This document shows, one piece after another, positions 51,955 to 60,019 of a stretch of DNA of 64,000 bases. The notes beneath the pieces are model-generated. The model was not told the origin of the DNA, made no database searches, and saw only the letters and a list, made by a program, of their open reading frames with translations. The position numbers and the translations under genes are program-made. Numbering within the stretch: position 1 is the first letter of the stretch; each line of letters opens with the position of its first letter. The stretch spans positions 256,263-320,262 of the forward strand of contig JACKEO010000005.1 of the NCBI GenBank assembly GCA_020632955.1. Direction: 5' to 3'. Source of the DNA: Alphaproteobacteria bacterium. Its GTDB lineage: Bacteria; Myxococcota_A; UBA796; GCA-2862545.

Positions 51955-53256
51955 TCAGGTCGCGCGGTCCTTCCAGGCGCGCTTCAGCCGGGAGGCGTCC
52001 ACGCCCAGGCTCTGGAACATCTGCTGCTCCTGCCACTCGTCGAACACGCGGAAGTGCTTGTCGGCGGCGTAGCGCCCGCTCGTGAGCCACACGAAGGCCC
52101 GCAGCGGCGTGGAGAGGCGATCGGCGCCCAGCTCGCTGTGGGCCTCCCAGAAGAAGCCGTTCACGCTGCGGTTGTTGCCGTACCAGTACCGGGCGAGGCG
52201 CAGGTAGGCGCGGTACTCGAGGCGCAGGCGCTCGTCGAGCTCGGTGAGCACGCCCGTGGCATCGGCCCCCTCCAGGATGCGCAGGATGCCCACGGCGGCG
52301 CTGCAGGCGCCCCGGATCGCGAAGTCCACGCCGCCCGAGAGGATGGGGTCCACGAAGCACGCGGAGTCGCCCACCATCAGCCAGCCGGGTCCTGCCGTCT
52401 GGGTGCAGGCGTAGCTCCAGTCGCGCACGTGGCGCAGGCCCTCGTCCTCCACGAAGGTGCCCAGGGCGGGCAGCTCGGCCTCGGCCAGGATCGCCTCGAA
52501 GCGCTCCCGGCTCATCCGGGCCTTCTCCTTCACCACGATGCCCACGCTCGTGCGGGTGGGCGAGACGGGGATGTACCAGATCCAGCCGTCGGGCACGGTG
52601 ACCACGAACTGCACGTGGCGGCCCAGCACGCCGGGCACCCCGCCGCCGCCGTCGTAGTAGGCGTAGGTGGCCGTGGACTGGAGGTCGTCGACGTTGCGGT
52701 GCAGGCCGAAGGCCCTCCCCAGCAGGCAGCGCTGGCCCGAGGCGTCCACCACGAGGTCGGCCCGCAGGTCGCCGTGATCGCGGGTGCTCACGCCCACCAC
52801 GCGCCCGTCCTCCACGAGCGGGGCCATGGCCTCCACGCCCACCTGCAGGTCCACGCCGCGGCGACCGGCCTCCTCGAAGAGGAGGTGGTCGAAGATCGAG
52901 CGCTCCACCTGCCAGGCGTGGTCGTACCCGCCCGTCAGGAGGCCCTCCTCGTCGAGCCCGGGGAGGTCGCGCTCCAGGCGCTCGTCGAAGAGCACCGACC
53001 AGGGCTCCCGCGTCTCGCCCCACACGTACAGGGCGCCGTACTTCCGCGCGAAGCCCTGGGCGGCCATCCGGGGGGCCATGCCCAGGTGCTTGTCGAGGAG
53101 CTGCAGCGAGGCGGGCTGGAGCGACTCCCCCACGTGGTGACGGGGGTGCGCCGTCTTCTCCAGCAGGGTCACCCGCACACCGTGCTTGGCGAGCACGGCC
53201 GCGAGCGTGGCCCCGCCAGGGCCACCACCGACGACGAGGACGCTGGGATCAGGCAT
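51955..53256 (-). CDS. Flavin-dependent halogenase-like oxidoreductase
   Basis: 433 residues from ATG at 53256. FAD-binding GGGPGGATLA (10-19), KTAHPRHHVGESLQP, then KYGALYVWG with Lys72 at the site of the catalytic lysine in CmlS/CndH-type halogenases. Two halogenase signatures are present: W-x-W-x-I-P at 225-230 (GWIWYIPVS) and F-x2-P-x2-S-x-G at 301-309 (FVDPILSGG). VGDSACFVDP is the second FAD contact. Such enzymes chlorinate or brominate phenolic or carrier-bound substrates with FADH2. No reductase, NRPS or PKS gene adjoins, so the substrate is unknown. A non-halogenating monooxygenase remains possible. Confidence 0.83.
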   Translation of the reverse strand: MPDPSVLVVGGGPGGATLAAVLAKHGVRVTLLEKTAHPRHHVGESLQPASLQLLDKHLGMAPRMAAQGFARKYGALYVWGETREPWSVLFDERLERDLPGLDEEGLLTGGYDHAWQVERSIFDHLLFEEAGRRGVDLQVGVEAMAPLVEDGRVVGVSTRDHGDLRADLVVDASGQRCLLGRAFGLHRNVDDLQSTATYAYYDGGGGVPGVLGRHVQFVVTVPDGWIWYIPVSPTRTSVGIVVKEKARMSRERFEAILAEAELPALGTFVEDEGLRHVRDWSYACTQTAGPGWLMVGDSACFVDPILSGGVDFAIRGACSAAVGILRILEGADATGVLTELDERLRLEYRAYLRLARYWYGNNRSVNGFFWEAHSELGADRLSTPLRAFVWLTSGRYAADKHFRVFDEWQEQQMFQSLGVDASRLKRAWKDRAT

Positions 53257-53340
53257 GGGGGCAGCTTGCCACGAGCCGGGGAGCCCGACCAGCGCCGGGG
53301 CTGCCGCGAGACGCGGCGGGACGGGTCTCGAGGGCGGCGC

Positions 53341-53754
53341 TCACGTCGCGAAGACCTGGCTGTCGTCCTGGAAGGACTTGAACTCGAGGCAGTTGCCCGA
53401 CGGGTCCTTCAGGAACATCGTGGCCTGCTCGCCCACCTCGCCGGCGAAGCGGATGCGGGGCTCGATCACGAAGGCGGTGCCGGCGGCGCGCAGCCGGTCG
53501 GCCAGGGCGTGCCATGCCTCCCACGACAGGATCACGCCGAAGTGGGGCACCGGCACGGCGTCGCCGTCCACGGGGTTGTGGCCGGCCAGCGCCGTGTGGT
53601 CCACGAGGTGGGCGCTGAGCTGGTGGCCGTACAGGTCGAGGTCGATCCAGCGGGTGTCGGTGCGCCCGATGCGGCAGCCCAGCACGTCCACGTAGAAGGC
53701 GCGGGCGGCCTGCAGGTCGGTCACCGGGAAGGCGAGGTGGAAGCGGGGGTGCAT
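53341..53754 (-). CDS. VOC (glyoxalase/dioxygenase) superfamily protein
   Basis: 137 residues from ATG at 53754. Two beta-alpha-beta-beta-beta modules: RFHLAFPVTDLQAARAFYVDVLGCRIGR with metal-type His, HQLSAHLVDHT, then PHFGVILSWEAWHALADRLRAAG and TMFLKDPSGNCLEFKSF with the terminal Glu ligand. This is close to the lactoylglutathione-lyase/extradiol-dioxygenase type often seen in one-domain proteins. The substrate is not predictable. 84 bases upstream of the halogenase-like gene on the same strand, so possibly cotranscribed. Confidence 0.88.
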   Translation of the reverse strand: MHPRFHLAFPVTDLQAARAFYVDVLGCRIGRTDTRWIDLDLYGHQLSAHLVDHTALAGHNPVDGDAVPVPHFGVILSWEAWHALADRLRAAGTAFVIEPRIRFAGEVGEQATMFLKDPSGNCLEFKSFQDDSQVFAT

Positions 53755-53800
53755 GGGTGGGGGTCCCGGGAGGGGTGGGAGCGGCGTGCCGCCGAGGGAC

Positions 53801-54754
53801 CTACTCCGCGGCGCTCGGGACCGCCTCGCCCTGCTGCCGTGCCACCGTCTCCCGTGCCGGCACCGTGGTCATCGTCCAGGCCGGGGAGGGGGCCAGCGCG
53901 CAGCCCTCCGGGTCCAGGGCGAGGCACAGGGCCACGGGGAAGACCTTCGACCAGGCGCTGTAGACGTGACCCCCCTGGTACTTCACGAAGGTGTGCGGAA
54001 CGCCCTGGGTGGTGAGGTGGGCGTGGAGCTCCCGGGTGGCCCGGAGGGCGCCGGGGATGTCGGCCGTGCCCGCCCCGATGAGCAGCCGGGTGCCGCGCAG
54101 GTCGCCGGGGGCCTCGAGGCGCTCGTAGGCGTTGCGGGCGCGCATGCCCGGCACGTCCGTGAGGTCGAAGATGCGCTCGAAGGGCGCGAAGGTGGAGAGG
54201 ATGCCCTTCGTCATGAAGCGCTCGGTCTTCTCGGCGTCCACGATCGGGGCGCTCCACACCGACAGCGAGCCGAAGCGGTCGAGGTGGTCGAGCCCCATGT
54301 ACATGGTGCCCGCCCCCCCCATGCTGATGCCCATGAGGTGCAGGCCCTCGGGGCCGTCGACCAGCGGGAACCGGGCCTGCATGGCGGGGATGACCTCGTC
54401 CATCACCCAGGACTCGTAGTGGTGGGAGCCGTCGTGCCAGTCGCGCCAGAAGCCCACGTCGCCGTTGGGCACCACCGCCACGAAGGGGGGGAGACGGCCG
54501 TCCTCGATCCAGCGGTCGAGCGTGCGGGTGACCACCGGGTGCTTGTCCCACGCCAGCTCGTCGTCGCCGCCGCCGTGGAGGAAGACCACCAGGGGGAGCG
54601 GCGTCTGCTCGTCCCACCCGGGGGGGAGGTAGACGCCGTAGCGCATGGGCCGGCCCTCGGCGGCGCTCTGCACCTCCGTGTACGTGAGGCGTGGCTCCCG
54701 GGCCGAGGCGGCACAGGCGGCGAGCAGGGTGGCGCCGAGGACGAGGGGACGCAT
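53801..54754 (-). CDS. Alpha/beta-hydrolase esterase, lipoprotein
   Basis: 317 residues from ATG at 54754, with GGAGG five bases upstream. The lipobox is at LGATLLAAC. Catalytic features: PLPLVVFLHGGGDDELAWDKHPV (oxyanion region), WHDGSHHYESWVMDEVIPAM, nucleophile elbow LMGISMGGAGTMY, Asp region LLIGAGTADIPGAL and His in YQGGHVYSAWSK. It resembles esterase D / PHB-depolymerase-like hydrolases. It should act in the periplasm or at the surface. Upstream starts would bury the signal. Confidence 0.88.
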   Translation of the reverse strand: MRPLVLGATLLAACAASAREPRLTYTEVQSAAEGRPMRYGVYLPPGWDEQTPLPLVVFLHGGGDDELAWDKHPVVTRTLDRWIEDGRLPPFVAVVPNGDVGFWRDWHDGSHHYESWVMDEVIPAMQARFPLVDGPEGLHLMGISMGGAGTMYMGLDHLDRFGSLSVWSAPIVDAEKTERFMTKGILSTFAPFERIFDLTDVPGMRARNAYERLEAPGDLRGTRLLIGAGTADIPGALRATRELHAHLTTQGVPHTFVKYQGGHVYSAWSKVFPVALCLALDPEGCALAPSPAWTMTTVPARETVARQQGEAVPSAAE

Positions 54755-54860
54755 GGGACCTCCGGGCGCGAGTGTACGGAGGCGCACGCGCGCGCGGAGG
54801 TCGAACTCGGTCACCGTTGGCCAGGGGACGTCGAGGTCCGTCCCGGCCGCGGTGGGCGGA

Positions 54861-55562
54861 TCAGAAGCGCGGGTCGATGCGGAAGTACATGGTGAAGACG
54901 TTGTTCGACACCTTGAGGTTCTGGCCGTGGCCGCGGACGAAGTCGATGAGCTCGTCGTTCCCGTTGGCGTCGAAGGTGCCCACGATCTCCTGGCCTGCCG
55001 ACAGGTCGTCGTCCCACACCTCGATGCGGAAGTGGGCGCCGCGGCGCATCACGAACTCGCAGCCCTCGTTCCAGGCGTAGGCGTAGACGTCCTCTGCGAC
55101 GAGCGTCGCGCAGGTGTCTGCCCAGCTCACCTCGTCGGAGGCGAGGTTGCCGAGGCGCACGTACAGGTCCGGCGCGCCGTTGGAGGGATCCCAGGGGTTC
55201 CCCTGGTAGTTCCGGTTCGCCACCTCCACCCCGAGGATGGTGACGAAGTACTTCCGGTCGAGGCCGTCCTCGCACTGGTCCTCGTAGCAGATCTCGAGCG
55301 AGCCGCAGTCGTCGGGGTTGCAGGTGCCGTTCGCGCTGGTGTCGCTGGTGTCGCTGGTGTCGCTGGTGTCGCCCGAGCCGGTGTCCTTCCCCGTGTCCTT
55401 GCCGGTGTCGTCCTTGCCGGTGTCGCCGCTGCCCGAGTCCGTGGGCTGGGAGGTGTCGTCCTGGCCGTCCTTGTCGTCGACGAGACCCGGGTTCACCACG
55501 AGCGTGGTGCAGGCCTGCAGGACGAGGGCGGTGAGCAGGGGGGGGGCGACGGGCACACGCAC
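54861..55562 (-). CDS. Lipoprotein with Asp/Thr/Lys/Ser linker and C2-like domain
   Basis: 233 residues from GTG at 55562, with GGAGG four bases upstream. The signal is PPLLTALVLQAC. The linker DKDGQDDTSQPTDSGSGD, a run of D-x-T-G-K units and four S-D-T units precede CNPDDCGSLEICYEDQCEDG (four Cys, probably a small disulfide knot). The last ~130 residues read YFVTILGVEVANRNYQGNPWD, GAPDLYVRLGN and GAHFRIEVWDDDLSAGQEIVGTFDANG. The pattern of a beta-sandwich with D-x-D-D loop is like C2 domains, suggesting Ca2+ binding. Inference only. Confidence 0.75.
   Translation of the reverse strand: MRVPVAPPLLTALVLQACTTLVVNPGLVDDKDGQDDTSQPTDSGSGDTGKDDTGKDTGKDTGSGDTSDTSDTSDTSANGTCNPDDCGSLEICYEDQCEDGLDRKYFVTILGVEVANRNYQGNPWDPSNGAPDLYVRLGNLASDEVSWADTCATLVAEDVYAYAWNEGCEFVMRRGAHFRIEVWDDDLSAGQEIVGTFDANGNDELIDFVRGHGQNLKVSNNVFTMYFRIDPRF
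55335..55370 (-). repeat. Four identical nine-base repeats (Ser-Asp-Thr units)
   Basis: The unit GCTGGTGTC on the plus strand occurs four times without change within the linker of the lipoprotein. In contrast to the diverged repeat at 51.4-51.7 kb, the identity suggests recent slippage. Confidence 0.85.
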
Positions 55563-56237
55563 GGGACCTCCAGCGGGCTGCGCTCGGGCGGACCGACCCG
55601 AGGGCTGGACAGTCTAGCAACCCGGGGCCGTGCGGGGCAGGGGAATGTGGTGTCGGGGACCTCGCCTCACCGCCCGTCCGTCGCGGCGCGCTGCGTGGGA
55701 GCCTGCCGGACCTCCCGCGGCGCCCGGTCGGCCTCCCGCCAGGGTTCCCTCCCCGGTCGATCCCCTGTCCCGGCCGTTCCCCTGTGATGGGTGATCTCGA
55801 CGGCGGAGGTCCTGCGGCCGTGCCTCGGGATCGTCACCGTAGGACACGTGATGGACGAAACGCCGCTGCGCTCCGAGCGGGGGACACCGGGGTGGGAGGT
55901 CCGATCATGGAGGGGGGAACAGGACGGACGGCGGACACGGCAACGCCGGGCCGCGCCGGGAGCCCGTAGTACACGACGAGGCGATCCATGATCATTCGTT
56001 GCCGGCTTGCAGGGAAGGGCTCAAGGGCCTCCCCTGCAGGCCCGACAAGCCCCCTGACAGACTGAGCGGGCTCCGGCGGGGCCCTCAGGGGACAGAGACC
56101 TTGCATTGCATCGACGCGATCACGCGCCGAGCGTGGCGGAGTACGCACGTCGGCACCGACATGGGAACCAGGTCGCTCCTGGTCGTTGACATGTCGGTTT
56201 CCGTGTGTCCGGACACGGCCCGGCCCGGGAGGGTCCC
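55563..56237 (+). promoter_or_regulatory. Long non-coding leader upstream of the mglA-like gene
   Basis: No convincing gene lies in these 675 bases. It holds an 11-base stem with one mismatch (56008-56018 with 56028-56038, TGCAGGGAAGG type) and a CCCCTGA/TCAGGGG pair (56051-56057 with 56085-56091). Nearer the gene are a TTGACA box (56186) and a palindrome (56206-56217). Part may be the promoter region of the lipoprotein on the other strand; the rest may be a regulated leader of the GTPase operon. Confidence 0.5.
56186..56217 (+). promoter_or_regulatory. TTGACA box followed by a perfect palindrome
   Basis: TTGACA at 56186-56191 matches a -35 element. Fourteen bases later GTGTCCGGACAC (56206-56217) is a perfect 12-base palindrome covering the expected -10 position, 21 bases before the GTG start. 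This is the position of an operator that would block the promoter. Confidence 0.42.
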
Positions 56238-56816
56238 GTGCGCGTGAACGTCCGCCAGCGTCAGCTCGAGCTCAAGATCGTGTACTACGGCCCCGGGCTG
56301 TCGGGGAAGACCACGAACCTCGCCTGGCTGCACCAGCGCCTGCCCCAGACGGCGCGCGGCAGCCTCGTCCAGCTCGACACCGAGGGGGAGCGCACCCTCT
56401 TCTTCGACTACTTCCCCTACGAGCTCGGGACCTGCGGAGACTACGGGATCAAGGTCGACTTCTTCACGGTCCCGGGCCAGAGCTTCTACCAGGCGACCCG
56501 ACGTGCGGTGCTCGACGGCGTGGACGGCATCGTGTTCGTCGCCGACTCCGACCCCGAGCGCGAAGACGCCAACGTGCTGGCACGAGAGGACATGGAGAGC
56601 TCGCTGGCCGTGCGCGGCCGACGTCTCCAGGAGGTCCCGCACGTCTACCAGTGGAACAAGCGCGATCTGCCCAACGCGGTGCCCTGCAAGGTGCTGGACC
56701 GCGTGCTCAACCCCGAAGGAGCCGCCTCCCTGCCGGCGGTGGCTTCGAGTGGAGAGGGGGTCCTGGAAGCCCAGGACATCCTCCTCCAGGAGGTCCTCGA
56801 CCGTGTCGGCACATGA
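56238..56816 (+). CDS. MglA-like small Ras-type GTPase
   Basis: 192 residues from GTG at 56238, with GGGAGGG four bases upstream. P-loop GPGLSGKTTN (18-27), LDTEGERTLFFDYFPYELG over the switch I/strand region, FFTVPGQSFY switch II with the VPGQ that MglA has in place of DxxG, VDGIVFVADSDPEREDANV, then base-recognition NKRDLP. MglA sets cell polarity and gliding in myxobacteria and is controlled by Roadblock proteins. Homologues elsewhere have other roles. It leads an operon with two Roadblock genes, so control by them is likely. The C-terminal VASSGEGVLEAQDILLQEVLDRV helix is usual. Confidence 0.92.
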   Translation: MRVNVRQRQLELKIVYYGPGLSGKTTNLAWLHQRLPQTARGSLVQLDTEGERTLFFDYFPYELGTCGDYGIKVDFFTVPGQSFYQATRRAVLDGVDGIVFVADSDPEREDANVLAREDMESSLAVRGRRLQEVPHVYQWNKRDLPNAVPCKVLDRVLNPEGAASLPAVASSGEGVLEAQDILLQEVLDRVGT

Positions 56817-57747
56817 CGTCCTCACGCTCGCCATGCCCCTTCCCCGCGCCCTGGCGCTGCTCGACGGGGGGCCCCCGCGTACACCCCAGGCCGGGGGCAA
56901 CCGACCCGCGCCCGAGTCCTTCGAGGCCCGCCTCGCCCGCGTGTTCTCCGCGGACGGCCCCGTGGACCTCGAGGCGTCCGACCTGGAGCTCGTGGAGGAG
57001 CCGCCCACGGAGGCGGGTCGCGTGCGTCCCACGCGGGAGCTCACGCAGGTCACCCACCGCATCTCGTCGCAGTTCGTGGACGTGATCGCGATGGCGGCCA
57101 CCCAGCTGCTCGGCGGGCACGAAGCCGACGGCGCCCTGTCGCGCATCGGCAGCGCCCTCGACGCGCTCGGGCGGCTCGCCGCGGCGGCCGAGGACGGGGC
57201 GCACGAGGCCCAGCTCGCCACCATGCGCGTCCACCTCGCCGAGTACGACGCCCAGCGGCTCGAGGACCGGGGCCACACGCGCTTCCGTGACGCCCTGCGC
57301 GGCTGGCTGCCCGCCTACGCCTCCTTCCTCGGCGGCTCCGAAGGAGACCGCCTCCGAGACATCGTGGAGTTCGACATGGAAGACGCGCCGGTGTTCCGGT
57401 ACCTCGAAGGCCTCAAGGGGATCGGGCCGGGGCGCCTCCGCCGCCTCTACGCCGCCGGTCTCTTCACCGCCGAGGTGATCTCCGAGGCCGACCCCGCCGA
57501 GATGGCGCTGGTCACCGGCCTGCCGCGGGACCTCGCCCGCGAGGTGGTCGAGGCCACCCGCTCCTGGCGCGTGGATCAGCGTCGGCGGAGCGTGCTCGAC
57601 CTGCCCGAGCGGATCCGGCGCTTCGTGGCGCAGGCGCGCGGGCTCGCGGCCGACCAGGACGAGGACGTCCGCGCCGCGGCCCGTCAGACCGTGCACGCGA
57701 TGCGCGTGGCGCTCTGGGAGCTGGAGGCGAACCATGACCTGGTCTGA
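56803..57747 (+). CDS. Helix-hairpin-helix protein of the MglA-like operon
   Basis: 314 residues from GTG at 56803, with AGGAGG nine bases upstream; the 5' end overlaps the GTPase gene by 14 bases. An ATG at 56833 is possible. The N-terminus is Pro/Gly-rich. A helical region follows (THRISSQFVDVIAMAATQLLG, SRIGSALDALGRLAAAAEDG). Around 200-250 lies a helix-hairpin-helix pair: LKGIGPGRLRRLYAAGLF, then LVTGLPRDLAREVVEATRSW, like non-specific DNA-binding HhH or a Rad51/RuvA-type tandem. The end is helical. No nuclease motif seen. Function unknown, but the operon is conserved-looking by overlap. Confidence 0.78.
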   Translation: MSAHDVLTLAMPLPRALALLDGGPPRTPQAGGNRPAPESFEARLARVFSADGPVDLEASDLELVEEPPTEAGRVRPTRELTQVTHRISSQFVDVIAMAATQLLGGHEADGALSRIGSALDALGRLAAAAEDGAHEAQLATMRVHLAEYDAQRLEDRGHTRFRDALRGWLPAYASFLGGSEGDRLRDIVEFDMEDAPVFRYLEGLKGIGPGRLRRLYAAGLFTAEVISEADPAEMALVTGLPRDLAREVVEATRSWRVDQRRRSVLDLPERIRRFVAQARGLAADQDEDVRAAARQTVHAMRVALWELEANHDLV

Positions 57748-58279
57748 CCTCGTCGCGCGCGTCGCCGTCGCGTCCGACGTGAGCCCCGCCGTGGCGCGTG
57801 AGGTGCTGCGGTCCTTCGTCACCGTGAGCCGTGAGGCGCTCGTCGCAGGGGAGCGTGTGGCCGTGCCCGGCCTGGGCACCCTGGCTCCGCGGTGGCGTGC
57901 AGGGCGTACTGTGCGGCACGTGCGCACCGGTCGCAAGCTGTCCTACGACGGACGGTTCGTCGCTCACTTCGCCCCGTCGAGCGCACTGCGGCAGGCCCTC
58001 GCGGCCCGCTCGCCGCAGCCGCTGAAGGACGCGGCCCACCAGCAGGCGCGCCGGCTCGCCGAGGCGCTCGTGGGCGACATCGACCTGTACCACCGCGGAC
58101 AGGTCCCCACGCTCCCGCCGGGGACCGGCGTGGAGGCGGTGGACGTCCTCTGCGTCGAGCGCCTGGGTCCGGTGTGGACCGCGGCCCGTGGGACGTGGGA
58201 CGAGCGGGTGCCCGAGCGGGTGCGCGGCGCTCGTGACTGGCTGGCGGAGTCCGCCCTGCGTCGCTGGACGACCGCGTGA
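57734..58279 (+). CDS. HU/IHF-like DNA-binding domain protein with C-terminal extension
   Basis: 181 residues from ATG at 57734, overlapping the previous gene by 14 bases. Residues 1-92 follow the HU pattern: SDLVARVAVASDVSPAVAREVLRSFVTVSREAL, VAVPGLGTLAPRWRAGRTVRHVRTGRKL, and FAPSSALRQAL. The proline-tipped arm is altered (VRTGRKLSYDGRFV). HU proteins are ~90 residues, so the ~90-residue C-terminal part (QARRLAEALVGDIDLYHRGQ, ERVPERVRGARDWLAESALRRW) is extra. It may bind DNA or, as in other HU-fold variants, proteins. The next gene starts within its stop (GTGA). Confidence 0.78.
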   Translation: MTWSDLVARVAVASDVSPAVAREVLRSFVTVSREALVAGERVAVPGLGTLAPRWRAGRTVRHVRTGRKLSYDGRFVAHFAPSSALRQALAARSPQPLKDAAHQQARRLAEALVGDIDLYHRGQVPTLPPGTGVEAVDVLCVERLGPVWTAARGTWDERVPERVRGARDWLAESALRRWTTA

Positions 58280-59061
58280 ACGCGGCCCGGCCCGTTCCGC
58301 CCGTGCGGGGTGGCGTGGAGGTGCTCTCGGCGGTGGCGCCGCGGGTGACCCTCGCCACCGTGCTGCAGGTGGCCGACCTCGAGGCCGTGTCCGGCTGGAT
58401 CGACGTCGGTGGGGAGGGCGGTGTGGCCCTGGTGGACGGGATGGTCGTCGACGCGTGGTGTGGTCCCTGGCGCGCGGAGGATGCGCTCTTCGAGCTCTTC
58501 CTCGCCGGCGGCGAGGTGCGGATCGTGCTCCGCGAGGCCGCCGTGCCGGACGCACGACCCCTGGGGGCCACCTCCAGCCTCGTGCTGGAGGGCACCCGTC
58601 GCGCCGACGAGTGGACGCGCATCGGCGGCATGGTGCTGTCGCTGTCGGCACGTGCCACCATGGCCGCCGTGCCCGGGCGCTGCGAGGCGGTGGTCGACCT
58701 CCTGGACGGCGAGAGCCCGCTCTTCGAGGTGGTCGCCGTGGCGGGACTTCCGCGCCACGTCGCCGCGCACGGCCTCGCACCGCTCGTGTCCAGCGGCACC
58801 CTCGTGGGGTCGGGCGCCGTGGTGCCCGTGCCGGTGGCTGCCGTCCCGCGGGCTCCCGACACCGGCGACGAGCACCACGAGGACGACGTGGACGCCCCCG
58901 ACTTCTTCGACTGCCTCGACCGGGGCCGGCAGGCCCTGCGTGGCGGTGACCTCGCGGGATCCCTGCGCTGGTTCGACCGTGCCGTGACGCTGCGACCCGA
59001 GGACCGGGTGGCGGCCCAGAACCAGCGGCGCGTCGCGCGCCTGCTGCAGGAGCAGGCGTGA
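58276..59061 (+). CDS. DUF4388 (PATAN-like) protein with C-terminal TPR motif
   Basis: 261 residues from GTG at 58276. Residues ~25-85 match the DUF4388 pattern: LATVLQVADLEAVSGWIDVGGEGGVALVDGMVVDAWCGPWRAEDALFELFLAGGEVRIV. Such domains appear in myxobacterial signalling proteins near GTPases and kinases. A second, vaguely similar stretch is at 105-190. A short acidic linker (DTGDEHHEDDVDAPDF) leads to one TPR (CLDRGRQALRGGDLAGSLRWFDRAVTLRPEDR). Likely a scaffold or adaptor. The stop overlaps the Roadblock gene (GTGA). Confidence 0.8.
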   Translation: MNAARPVPPVRGGVEVLSAVAPRVTLATVLQVADLEAVSGWIDVGGEGGVALVDGMVVDAWCGPWRAEDALFELFLAGGEVRIVLREAAVPDARPLGATSSLVLEGTRRADEWTRIGGMVLSLSARATMAAVPGRCEAVVDLLDGESPLFEVVAVAGLPRHVAAHGLAPLVSSGTLVGSGAVVPVPVAAVPRAPDTGDEHHEDDVDAPDFFDCLDRGRQALRGGDLAGSLRWFDRAVTLRPEDRVAAQNQRRVARLLQEQA

Positions 59062-59447
59062 CGACTCCCGGACGCGATCTGCAGGGCCTCCTCGTGGAGG
59101 CCCATGACGAGGGTGGCTTCGTGCTGTCGGTGCTGAGCACCCAGCAGGGCCTGCCGGTGGCCAGTGTCGGACATCGACCCGACCTCGTGGACACCCTGGC
59201 GGCCCTGACCGCCCTCTTCGACGACGTGGTGGTGCGCGCCCAGCGCGACGTGGGCCTCGCCCGCGTCGACGAGGTCGCCCTCCGCGACGAGGACCGCGGC
59301 TCCGTCGTGGTCCGCCCCATCTGCGAGGTGGACGGCACGCGCCTCTTCCTCGTGGTGGAGGTCCCGGCGCGTCGCCCCTGGCGTCGCGTCACCAACAGGC
59401 TCTGCCGGGCCATCGCCGGCATCTCGGTCTCCCGCCTCGAGGCGTGA
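59058..59447 (+). CDS. Roadblock/LC7-like protein (first)
   Basis: 129 residues from GTG at 59058. LQGLLVEAHDEGGFVLSVLSTQQGLPVASVGH and LVDTLAALTALFDDVVVRAQRD follow the roadblock alpha-beta pattern, and RLFLVVEVPARRPWRRVTNRL completes the sheet. The fit is weaker than in the next gene, so it is a divergent member. Roadblock proteins of the MglB type are GTPase-activating dimers for MglA. Confidence 0.8.
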   Translation: MTTPGRDLQGLLVEAHDEGGFVLSVLSTQQGLPVASVGHRPDLVDTLAALTALFDDVVVRAQRDVGLARVDEVALRDEDRGSVVVRPICEVDGTRLFLVVEVPARRPWRRVTNRLCRAIAGISVSRLEA

Positions 59448-59493
59448 GACACCCCAACCCCCCGGCCCCGAGGGGCCATGCCAGGAGAACCCG

Positions 59494-59862
59494 ATGTCCC
59501 GCGCCGACCAGATCCTCAAGGAGATCAAGACGCTGTCGTCCACCACCCCCGACGTCGAGGCCGCCGCGGTCATCGACAACGACGGGCTCATGATCGCGAG
59601 CGCGCTCGGTGCCGACATGGACGACGACGCCGTCGCCGCCATGGGTGCGGCCCTGCTCGGCCTGGGCGAGCGCTCGGCCTCCGAGCTCACCCGGGGCGAC
59701 TTCGAGATGGTCATGATCCGCGGTGGCGACGGCTACCTGATGCTGGTGCGTTCCGGCCACGACTCGGTGCTCTGCGTGCTCACGAGCCGCAACGCCAAGC
59801 TGGGCCTGATCTTCCTCGACGTCAGCCGCGCGGCGAAGGAGGTCGGCCGCCTGCTCGGCTGA
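59494..59862 (+). CDS. Roadblock/LC7 protein (second, MglB-like)
   Basis: 122 residues from ATG at 59494, with AGGAG nine bases upstream. Clear roadblock: SRADQILKEIKTLSSTTPDVEAAAVIDNDGLMIASALG, DDDAVAAMGAALLGLGERSASEL, GDGYLMLVRSGHDSVLCVLTSRNAKLGLIFLDVSRAAKEV. Size matches the MglB core. It is the last gene before the hairpin, and together with the first Roadblock gene it could form a heterodimer acting on the GTPase. Confidence 0.92.
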   Translation: MSRADQILKEIKTLSSTTPDVEAAAVIDNDGLMIASALGADMDDDAVAAMGAALLGLGERSASELTRGDFEMVMIRGGDGYLMLVRSGHDSVLCVLTSRNAKLGLIFLDVSRAAKEVGRLLG

Positions 59863-59886
59863 TCGTGCCGAGGGTGTGCGTCCGGA

Positions 59887-59911
59887 CGGTCTCCCCGGGG
59901 AAGGGAGACCG
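59887..59911 (+). terminator. Strong hairpin ending the MglA-like operon
   Basis: CGGTCTCCC and GGGAGACCG are perfect nine-base arms around a seven-base loop (CGGGGAA), 24 bases past the last Roadblock stop. No T-run follows. Its place and strength make it the best terminator candidate in the window. Confidence 0.6.
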
Positions 59912-60019
59912 CCCGGGCGGCGCGCCGGGATCGAACATGTGCGGCCAGGCGAGGTGCGATGTGGCCCCAACCGGATCAGTTTGTGGCTTCCGCGAACGCC
60001 CAACATCCATGGAGGTGTC

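Noticed and set aside
51955..54754. Secondary-metabolite cluster around the halogenase-like gene
   Set aside because: Neighbours are a VOC protein, an esterase and lipoproteins. No carrier protein, NRPS or PKS gene is in the window.
55563..56237. Possible small genes in the long gap
   Set aside because: Several short open frames exist on both strands, but none has a ribosome site with plausible codon use, and none resembles a known protein.
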